Assembly (NCBI RefSeq): GCF_023898315.1
Contig: NC_064619.1
Span: 486,431,376-486,495,375, forward strand
Source: Schistocerca nitens
Lineage: Eukaryota; Arthropoda; Insecta; Orthoptera; Acrididae
Direction: 5' to 3'
DNA: 64,000 nucleotides
Made by a program: the position numbers and the translations under genes. The stretch's first letter is position 1. Each line of letters starts with the position of its first letter. Under the pieces are notes generated by a model. That model did no database searches. It was not told where the DNA came from and saw only the letters and a list, made by a program, of their open reading frames with translations. Positions 56,403 through 64,000 of this stretch are shown here, in pieces.

Positions 56403-56599
56403 GCCGGCCGGAGTGGCCGAGCGGTTCTAGGCGCTACAGTCTGGAACCGCGCGACCGCTGCGGCCGCAGGTTCGAATCCTGCCTCGGGCATGGATGTGTG
56501 AGATGTCCATAGGTTAGTTAGGTTTAAGTAGTTCTAAGTCCTAGGGGACTGATGGCCTCAGAAGTTAACTCCCATAGTGCTCAGAGCCATTTGAACCCA
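56403..56599 (+). mobile_element. tRNA-derived SINE (common head, full length)
   Basis: Head GCCGGCCGGAGTGGCCGAGC, perfect B box GGTTCGAATCC, tail ending AGCCATTTGAACCC. TSD AAATTTTCGG(G) at 56393-56402 and 56600-56609. Confidence 0.94.
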
Positions 56600-56610
56600 A
56601 AATTTTCGGG

Positions 56611-57247
56611 CTAAGAGGTTGCGTCAAACGGTAGAAATTCTTGCTCCTGACGTTTCATTGCCAACTGTACAGAAACTACAGCATAATCTTGTATATGTAG
56701 TGCAGCGAAACACTGCACAGAGAACAGAAATTATTAGTGTCGTTAGCTGGATAATTATCGTAAATTATCTTAATAACATAGCCATCAATACTAACTCCTT
56801 GTTCTTCCCCAAATTGTCTGCCATATTGAGAGTGTAAGAAAGACTGACAGAAGGAAACAGCGAGAGAAAGAGATTTGATATCGTCAGAGAACACAGCTAA
56901 TCTGCGACCCTTGAAAACTGCCACCCTTCCCTCCCTTCCGTCCTACAGCCTGTCCCGACTCGCCAACAGTCGTAAAATGTAAATCACCCTAAATTACGTT
57001 TCCACACACCGGGAACTCCAGAATTGCCCCAGGTGTCGTAAAATGTGCTAACACCTTCAGCGCAGGGTTACGTGACCTGCTTTCAGCACAGAATTTTGGC
57101 ACTCTGTCAACTATCAGCGTGTAACAGTAGTACCAGTGATCATCTTCTGCGTTGTTTGGCAACTTTGGGCGCGAGATTAGCACAATAAAAACTGAAAAAA
57201 CATCGTTTTTTGTACAGTACATCGAATGCCATTTTGTCCACAAATAA
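56611..57247. other. No confident feature
   Basis: A minus frame at 56989-57273 runs through the left TSD of the PLE pair and has no clear motif. It could belong to the decayed mariner that resumes at 60819, but I cannot show this. Confidence 0.4.
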
Positions 57248-57362
57248 TAAACTTCTATAAAACTTCTATCCATTCTGGATTTGGAACACTGCGAAAGTCT
57301 TGTTAAAGGTTTCAGGAACTATAACAACCAATCGCCGTTTTCTCTTTCTTCAATTTTTATTT

Positions 57363-57636
57363 ATTCGTGACCGGTATCGAATCGCATGGCGATTCATCAA
57401 AAAAAAAAAAAAAAAATGTTCAAATGCGTGTGAAATCTTATGGGACTTAACTGCTAACGTCATCAGTCCCTAAGCTTACACACTACTTAACCTAAATTAT
57501 CCTAAGGACAAACACACACACACCCATGCCCGAAGGATGACGCGAACCTCCGCCGGGGCCAGCCGCATAGTCTGTAGCGCCCAAGACCGCTCGGCTAATA
57601 CCGCGCGGCGGCGATTCATCATCAGATGATACAATT
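57363..57636 (-). ncRNA. Hammerhead-like motif of the left PLE copy, split by a SINE
   Basis: Read on the minus strand and skipping the SINE with one TSD copy: core CTGATGA (57625-57619) is canonical, stem II is a perfect 7-bp hairpin GAATCGC-CAT-GCGATTC, then GATA where GAAA is expected, then stem III ACC/GGT and the cleavage C (the GGTC, near 57372-57369). Upstream ATCAT can pair weakly with the downstream strand as stem I. One core base is altered, and the SINE insertion separates the parts. Confidence 0.6.
57399..57609 (-). mobile_element. SINE with a fourth tRNA-like head, in the left PLE arm
   Basis: Poly(A)-like run first on the plus strand, then the tail GTGTGAAATCTTATGGGACT, and on the minus strand a head CCGCGCGGTATTAGCCGAGC with a degenerate B box GGTTCGCGTCA. 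A perfect 11-bp TSD, GGCGATTCATC, at 57388-57398 and 57610-57620; these bases belong to stem II and the core of the hammerhead-like motif. Confidence 0.92.
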
Positions 57637-58379
57637 TAGTTTGAAGTATTGTGGGAGTCGTGCATCTGTGGCAAATACTGAGACGGAAAGGTGAGCAATG
57701 TATGTGGAAAGAGTATTAAGATTGTAAAATTAATGTGATGGTATTACTCACTGATTACATTCTCGTTGCAAGCACTGCTCTGGAAAACATAATGTATGCT
57801 TTCCAGTTTCGTTAAATATCAGGTGAAACAGGCACTTTTCCACCGATGGCAACTTCCTCATGCTTTACAAAATATAAACAAACCTAAGAGTATGGCTGTT
57901 GTTGTCTCCAAATTTTTGGTTTTGTGGAGGCAGAGATTTGCTTTGCTCTTTTTTCTTTGTGTCGCATACATAATAATATCTATGTATTTATTACATTACT
58001 TTCTTTGCAAGAATTAGTATTATGTTTTTACATTGCAAATTTTTCATGTTATTTACAAAATCTACAACAAAGTGTTCAGAACAATATAACTGGGAGTGAA
58101 GTTATGTTTGGCATGTTTCCCATTGCTCATAAAAGAGAAAAGTATACATATGGGGAGGGAAGGGGGAGGGAGCAGTGAGGGAGGAGGGCGGGAGGATGTG
58201 AGGGGGGAAGTGAGGGAGGCTGGGAGGGAGAGAGGGAGATGGGGAGAGAGAGAGAGAGAGAGAGAGAGATTGTGTGTGTGTTTGTGTAAAACAGAGGTAG
58301 AGGGGATGGTGTTTCAGTGTGGTATGAGCGAGATGGGGAATGGGTATGGGAGTAGGTGAGTTCAATATTTATTAGTTTT

Positions 58380-59176
58380 CCAAATTTAAGGACTCTTTAA
58401 AATTTTGGAAGAATGGGTTACTTCCTAATCAATTTGTTCATTTAAGATGGTGTGGGGTGTTTTATTGTTATGCATGAAAATTTCTAGTTGTTCCAAGACG
58501 TCCATTTCTATTCCTTTGCCTACAATGTGTAGAATGTGGAGGTTGGTTTTTGTACCTGTGATTGAACGACTGCTTTGAGCTGGATTGTCTGCAAAAGTGG
58601 TTTTACTTAAAATATTTAAACGGATTGCATCAGTGTGCTCTTTGTATCGGATTTCAAAATTTCTTTCTGTCTGCCCTATGTAGTAGCAAGAACAGCTGTC
58701 ACAAGTTAATTTGTGTATACCTGATTTTTTTATAGTGGGCTGGTTGTTTTAATGCTGTGAGTTAATTTATTTACTTTTTTGTTGTTTGTGTGTTAACTGA
58801 TTTTGACTTTGTGTGGTTTGAATAGTTTTACAAGTTGATATCATACATTACCAAGGAAATACATACAGACCTATTTCGTTTCTTATGGTGTGAGGAAAGG
58901 TTTGTTGATGGTTTTTGCTTAGTTTTCAGTTTTGCATCTAATTTGTCAACTACAGTTGGGTCCTAATCATTGTTGTGGACTATTGTTTTTAACATGTTTA
59001 GTTCCTTGGTTTTTACAACAGGGTCAGCATAAACTTTGTTTACACGTTCGGGTGCTGATCTGAAATATACTAGTTTATGCTGATTTGTGTGTGGTGATTT
59101 ATTATTTATAACAATATCTGTTGTAGAGGGGTTCCTGTAAATTTTGAATTTATTATAAATTTTGAATTTATTATAA
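58380..59176 (-). pseudogene. Left PLE copy: GIY-YIG endonuclease end, degenerate
   Basis: Minus-strand reading: NKFKIYRNPSTTDIVINN, SPHTNQHKLVYFRSAPERVN, VVKTKELNMLKTIVHNND, then out of frame SCSCYYIGQTERNFEIRYKE and THTDAI-like residues, then NLHILHIVGKGIEMDVLEQL. YYIGQTERNFEIRYKEH is the GIY-YIG nuclease signature of Penelope elements, which would nick target DNA. Near 59140-59176 the codons for NKFKIY are duplicated. Only the thumb and endonuclease remain; the RT core is missing. Confidence 0.75.
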
Positions 59177-59990
59177 GCACAATGTGATGACATATTGATA
59201 GTATACAATGGAACAACAAATGAGATAGAAAACTTTGAAAATAAAGTAAATCATATAATCCCAAAATATGGTTTACAGTTGAACACCAAACAAAACAGGG
59301 TATTAATTTTCTTGAGTTGAACATAACATGTCACAACACCAAACCCAAATTCAAAATTTACAGGAAACCCACCACAAGAGATGTTGTTATAAATAATAAA
59401 TCATCCCACCCAAATAAGCATAAACTAGTATTTTCCAGATCAGCACTCAAATGTGTAAACAAAATGCATGCTGAACCTGCTGTAAAACCCAAGGAACTAA
59501 CCGTTTAAAAAAAATAGCCCACCATATCAACTTGTAAAACTATTCAAAGCACACAAAGTCAAAATTAGTTTACACACAAACAACAAAATACAAAATAAAA
59601 TAATTCACAACATTAAAACAACCAGCCCACTATAAAACAAATCAGGTATACATAAATTAACTTATGACAGCTGTTCTTGCTACTAAATAGGGCAGACAGA
59701 AAGAAATTTTGAAATCCGATACATAGAGCACACTGATGCACTCTGTTTAAATAATTTAAATAAATCCACTTTTGCAGCCCATCTAGCCCAAAACAGTCAT
59801 TCAATCACAGGTACAATAACCAACCTCCACATTCTACACATTGTAGACGAATGACTAAAAATGGACCTCTTGGAACAATTTCAAATTTTCATGCATAACA
59901 ATAAAACACACCACACCGTCTTAAATGAACAAATTGATTTAGCGAATAACCCATTCTTCTAAAATTTTAAAGAGTCCTTAAATTACAAAA
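59177..59990 (+). pseudogene. Right PLE copy: RT end and GIY-YIG endonuclease, degenerate
   Basis: Starts just before the RT catalytic pair (CDDILIVYNGTTNEIENF near 59186-59240), continues to LNTKQNR and ELNITCHNTKPKFKIYRKPT, then SALKCVNKMHAEPAVKPKEL, and after stops SCSCY, stop, IGQTERNFEIRYIEHTDAL. The Tyr of CYYIGQ has become TAA. Out-of-frame joints and several stops make it inactive. It corresponds block by block to the left copy on the other strand. Confidence 0.75.
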
Positions 59991-60720
59991 ACTAATAAAA
60001 ACTGTACTCATCCACTCCTATACCCATTCCCCATCTCTTTCATACAACACCTAAACACCATCCTCTCAACCTATTTTTCACAAACACACACACACACAAA
60101 ATCTCCCTCACTCCCTCCCTCCCACCCTCTCTCTCTCTGCCTCCCTCCCTCCTTTACCCCTCCCATCCGTCCCTACCTCCCCACCCTTCCCCCTTCCCTT
60201 CCATGTATGTATACTTTCTTCTTTATTGAGCAATGAGAAACATGTCAATCATAACTTTACTACCAGAAATATTGTCCTATACACATTCTTTTAGATTTTG
60301 TAAATAGCATAAAAAAATTTGCAATGTAAACACATAACACTAATTCTTATAAAGAGAGTAAGGTAATAAATATATATTTCATTACGAATGCCAGACGAAA
60401 AGAAAAATGAGCAAAGAAAGTCTCTGCCTCCACAAAACTCTTAAAGACAACAACAGCCATACTCTTAGGTTTGTTTATATTTTGTGAAGTATGTGGGGTC
60501 GGCATCGGTGGAAAATTAACTGTTTCATCTGATATTAACGATACTGGAAAGCATACATTATGTTTTCCAGAGCAGTGCATGCCATAAGAATAAAAACAGT
60601 GAGTAATACCATCAAATAAATCTTACAATCTTAATATTCTTCCCACATACAGTGCTCACTTTTTCGTCTCTATATTTGCCACAGATGCACGACCGCCACA
60701 ATACTCCAAAATAAATTGCA

Positions 60721-60760
60721 TCATCTGATGATGATGATGAAACCAGTCATGAATAAATAA
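60721..60760 (+). ncRNA. Hammerhead-like motif of the right PLE copy
   Basis: TCAT (stem I, 60721-60724), canonical core CTGATGA (60725-60731), a reduced stem-II segment TGATGAT, canonical GAAA (60739-60742), stem III AC-CA-GT (60742-60747) and cleavage C at 60748, then ATGA pairing back to TCAT. Core and GAAA are intact, but stem II cannot form a proper hairpin, so activity is uncertain. PLE terminal repeats are known to carry hammerhead ribozymes. Confidence 0.6.
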
Positions 60761-60852
60761 AAACTGAAGAAGAAACGGCGATTGCTTGCAGTAATTCTTG
60801 AAACCTAAACTTCTATAAGTTTCAAGAGCAAAGATTATTGTAGGTATTCACA

Positions 60853-61287
60853 TGCGATTGGTGGCAGTGTGTGAAGAGTGTGCACCGTCACGGAAGTTGC
60901 ACTTGCAACATGACAACGTTCGTCCCTATACGATTCAGAAAAGCATAAATACAGCGACGAAATGGGATACCAGGCACTGCAGCACCCACCCTATTCTCCT
61001 GATCTGGTCCACGAACCACTTTTCTGGAGTCGTACCCACCGACCGCATAACAGCCTCTCGCAATTCCTGGAAGTGTGCAAAATCGTACCAATGAAGCGGT
61101 TTGTTCTTAGCCCCCAATAGGTAGTAATCAGAAGGGGCTAAATCAGGAGAATACACTGGTTACGTCTCTACCTGGAGCTGTATTTTAGCGTTACAGTTGT
61201 GGTTTTATGACTCGTATGGCGATGAGAGTTGTCGTGTTGCAAGAGCACTTGTGGTGATGTGCACATCCTTCACACACTGCCACCAAT
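60853..61287. mobile_element. Mariner fragment with inverted duplication
   Basis: Plus strand 60853-61010 reads CTLQHDN-type codons (LQHDNVRPYT) and, one frame over, PPYSPDL. Minus strand 61287-61010 reads LQHDNSHRHT, then YSPDLAPSDYYLLG and AVMRSVGTTPEKWFVDQI. So the second catalytic block is present twice in opposite orientation, sharing GATTGGTGGCAGTGTGTGA at both outer edges, while the third block follows only on the minus-strand copy. These are mariner-type transposase sequences; both are broken. Confidence 0.65.
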
Positions 61288-62335
61288 GGCAAGTGAATGT
61301 CTGCAGTGTTTATACACACCTCCCACAGAAATGACGTTGTCCCGAGCTGTCATTGACGTAGAAGCTCGATGATATCCACTCACATATGCAGTGGAAAACA
61401 TGAGCTGCACTTTGTAGGAATTACATATCTCGTGATCGTCCTACTACCTAAGGTTAGACCACAGTACTAGGTACTTGCAACTGTAGTTGATGATTCAGTT
61501 GGCAGCTCAAGAACGTTGGAGAAAAGTGATTCGATACGGAATGCTGCTTCTAGATATGTTGTTACTGTCAGCTTGAGAGAGGGTGACAACCAAAGTCGAG
61601 ATATGTAGGTAACGCTTTGATCGTCGGTTCGTTACTGGGGAATAGGGCAGCATAGGGAATAAACATTTACTGCCGTCTGTAAGGAAGAAACAGGCGGTTA
61701 CTTTCTTCCTTTCACTGATTCCCAAAGGAAAGAGTCACAGCCAATGTGCGCCACGCTACTTATGGAATATCTGTTGTTGCTGCCCAGAAATGTGGGCAAC
61801 GCCTGCAAATGCCAGAGGGGTCTCGTGAGGAGCGCCGGCTTGGCACACGGCTGCATCAGCTACTTATACGAAGCCACCCCGCTGTCACCCAGACGATAGA
61901 TCGTAGCAACCGGAGTTCGACACCTGTAAGCCTTAAATGGACTGGAAAGCACACCTGTCTTCGGTAGTCTGACAGTTCTGTTCTAAGTGATGAGTATTTC
62001 TCTATAACTGGTGGTTTACTGTCTGGATCCAGGTCTCTAAGACTGTCGCAAGCCGTAGAAGTACCAAGGCCCAAGTTGGAGAGCAGCTACGCCATCCTGA
62101 CTAAAGCAACGCTCCTCTACCTGTCGACGTGAAATTGGCTGGTGAGGATGGTGTTGCTGTGGAACTGCTGGCTGTTCGGAAATTCGGAAATTTCTCTCTA
62201 GTGGAGTGTGACCGGTGTAAATGCCAATATTTTTATATATGATTCCTTACTATGTACATACATCGCTGAGTTGGTTGTTTTTTCCCTGTCTTCCCACACA
62301 TACGTCGTAAATATTTTTGTTGTTGTTATTGTGGT
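61288..62335. other. No recognisable feature
   Basis: Short motif-free frames on both strands (61507-61725, 61746-61967, 61856-62074). Nothing I can assign. Confidence 0.45.
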
Positions 62336-63850
62336 CGTCAGTCCGAAGAATGTTTTGATGCAGCTCTTCATGGTATTCTATCGTGTGCGAGGCGCTTCAT
62401 CTCCGAATACTACTGTGAACTACAACCTACCCAATGTGATTACTCTGTTCATCATTTGGTCTCCCCCTACGATTTTTACCCCGTTCACTTCTCTACCACG
62501 CAAAATTGGTGATCCCTTGAAATATCAAATTGCATCCTATTAACCGACCCATTCTTTTGCTCAAGTTGTCCTGCAAATTTCTTGACTCGTCCATTATATT
62601 CAATACTTCTTCATTAGTTACGTGATCGACCTATCTAATCTACCCCATATCGAAAGATTCTATTCTCTTTTGATACAAACTCTTTATCATCCATGTTTCA
62701 CTTGCATACATGACAACTCCACAGACAAATACCTTCAGAAATGAATTCCTAACATTTAAAACTATATTCTATGTTACCAAATTTCTGTTCTTCGGATATT
62801 CTTTTGTTGCTATTGCCAGTCTAATTTTCATTCGCTCTACACTTGTCCCATCATCATTTATCTGGCTGCCCCAATCGCAGAACTCATCTAATACATTAAG
62901 TCTCTCGTATTCTAATCTGATTCCCTCAGCTTCGCCTGATTTAATTCGACTACATTCAAATATCCTTGTATGGCTTTTGTTGCTGTTCGCCTTATAGTGT
63001 CCTTTCAAGACACTGCCCATTCCATTCAGCTGTTCCTCCTCATTCTTTTCTGTTTCTGAAGGAATTACAATGTTATCGGGAAACCTCAAAGTATTTATTT
63101 CTTCTCTCTGCGCTTGAATTCTTACTACAAATTTTTCTTTGGTTTCCTGTACTCGATGTTCATTGTACATATTGAATAGCATTGAGGAAAAGCTACAAAC
63201 CTGTCTCACTCCCATCTGAACCACTGCCTCCCTTTCATTACAGTTGATTCTTGTAACTGCTGTCTAGTTTCTGTACAAGTTGTAAATAGCCTTTCGTTCC
63301 CTATGTTTTACCCGTGATGCCTTCAGAATATTCTGGTCAACACTGTCAGAAGTTTCTTGTAAGTCTAAAAATCCTATAAATGTAGAATTGCCTTCCCTTA
63401 ACCTATATTCTAAGATAATTTGTAGGGTCAGTATTGCCTCCCGTATTCCTACATTTCTCCGGGACCCAAACTGATCTTTCCTGAGGTCGGCTTCTACCAG
63501 TTTATCCATTCTTCTTCTGTAAAGAATTCGTGTTACTGTTTTGTAACCATGCCTTATAAACTGATGTTCTGTAATTTTCACACCTCTCAGCAACTACTTT
63601 CTTTGGACTTGGAATTGCTACATTCTACTTGAAGCCTGAGGGTATTTTGCCTTGCTCATATATCTTGCACGCCAGATGGAAGGTTTTGATCACGGCTGCC
63701 TCTTCTACGGACGTTAGTAGTTCTGACAGAACACGGTCTACTCCCAGGGCACTGTTTCGACTCAGATCTTTCAGAGCTTTGACAAATTCTTTCGCAGTGT
63801 CATATCTCTCATCTCATATCTACCTCCTCTTCCTTCCTATAAAATTACTT
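62336..63850 (-). mobile_element. RTE-like LINE fragment, reverse transcriptase region (degenerate)
   Basis: On the minus strand: DKLVEADLRKDQFGSRRNVG, REAILTLQIILEYRLREGN, TFIGFLDLQETSDSVD (catalytic Asp block, normally FVDLEKAFDxV), then VRQVCSFSSMLFNMY (normally VRQGCSLSPxLFNLY) and LRFPDNIVI where FADDI is expected, so the catalytic Asp pair is lost. GSQINDDGTSVERMKIRL follows. At the 3' end (62500-62340) it contains CGATAGAATACCATGAAGAG, the homologue of the LINE piece inside the 11.0-kb chimera. A decayed truncated copy. Confidence 0.82.
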
Positions 63851-63882
63851 TCATCTCCCTTCTATTAACCCTAAATATATGG

Positions 63883-64000
63883 GTCAAATGGCTCTGAGCA
63901 CTATGGGACTCAACTGCTGAGGTCATTAGTCCCCTAGAACTTAGAACTAATTAAACCTAACTAACCTAAGGACATCACAAACATCCATGCCCGAGGCAGG
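63883..64000 (-). mobile_element. tRNA-derived SINE, cut by window end
   Basis: Shared tail first on the plus strand (TCAAATGGCTCTGAGCACTA) through ACCTAACTAACCTAAGGACA to CCATGCCCGAGGCAGG, where the window stops just before the B box. The head type and TSD cannot be checked. Confidence 0.85.

Larger units (their letters stand above)
57261..60805. mobile_element. Head-to-head inverted pair of Penelope-like elements
   Basis: Two 5'-truncated PLE copies meet at about 59176: the left runs on the minus strand (59176 to 57261), the right on the plus strand (59177 to 60805). Their 3' ends face outward, each with a purine- or pyrimidine-rich UTR tract, a hammerhead-like motif and (A/T)AATAAATAAAAA. 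The whole pair is bounded by one perfect 13-bp TSD, TAAACTTCTATAA, at 57248-57260 and 60806-60818. A SINE (57399-57609) later inserted in the left arm. Nearby flanking sequence includes mariner remains. Confidence 0.88.

Noticed and set aside
58146..58275. Purine-rich (GA/GGGA) tract as an independent microsatellite feature
   Set aside because: The mirrored pyrimidine tract at 60107-60210 in the other PLE arm shows it is part of the element's 3' UTR.
1..64000. CRISPR arrays, bacterial operons, phage or plasmid features
   Set aside because: Repeat types, pol III SINEs, AATAAA signals and splice-like sites are those of an animal genome; no spaced direct-repeat array exists.

Overview
The window looks like a stretch of a very large, repeat-rich insect genome, most probably an acridid grasshopper or locust (Schistocerca-like). 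I infer this from the repeat families: tRNA-headed SINEs with a common tail, Tc1-like elements starting CACTCCTGGAAATGG, and Orthoptera-type LINEs. These were recognised from memory, not by a database search. No complete host gene is visible. Nearly everything I can assign is a transposable element or its remains, and many insertions can be dated relative to each other by nesting and target-site duplications (TSDs).

Layout. 1-5 kb: end of a Tc1-like element (family 1, copy A) split by a SINE, two more SINEs, a mariner-type transposase scrap, and a 1.14-kb Tc1-like element (family 3). 5.8-7.2 kb: a decayed minus-strand piggyBac-like gene with a well-formed candidate exon. 10.5-12.2 kb: a minus-strand LINE endonuclease fragment whose 5' end is fused to a 42-nt tRNA-Val half. 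It carries a chimeric SINE/LINE insertion and is followed by another SINE. 14.9-16.1 kb: a decayed Tc1-like element (family 2) containing a 410-bp palindromic element. 17.8-19.3 kb: an apparently intact family-1 Tc1-like element (copy B) with an uninterrupted 340-residue transposase. 20.5 kb: a second palindromic element. 23.8-26.5 kb: a complete but dead hAT element.

28.2-46.0 kb is a three-level nest. A Jockey/CR1-group LINE is interrupted in its endonuclease by Tc1 copy C and in its 3' UTR by a 13-kb Ty3/Gypsy LTR retrotransposon. The Gypsy element has two 1.66-kb LTRs with about 0.6% divergence by eye, an intact gag, and an intact pol lying in the same frame directly after a UGA-CUA stop context. 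No env-like gene is visible; about 4 kb of apparently non-coding sequence lies between pol and the 3' LTR.

46-64 kb: a diverged tandem repeat, a Penelope-like element (PLE) remnant, a full-length but mutated RTE-like LINE with a tRNA-like leader, several SINEs, a head-to-head PLE pair flanked as one unit by a 13-bp TSD, an inverted mariner duplication and another LINE fragment. The most interesting theme is a set of hammerhead-ribozyme-like motifs next to A/T-rich AATAAA-type ends. They occur in both PLE termini and in both arms of the two small palindromes at 15.2 and 20.6 kb, suggesting a related family of self-cleaving, inverted-dimer retroelements. Functionally, the autonomous LINEs, PLEs and Tc1/hAT/piggyBac elements supply reverse transcriptases or transposases, and the SINEs and palindromes look like non-autonomous users of them.
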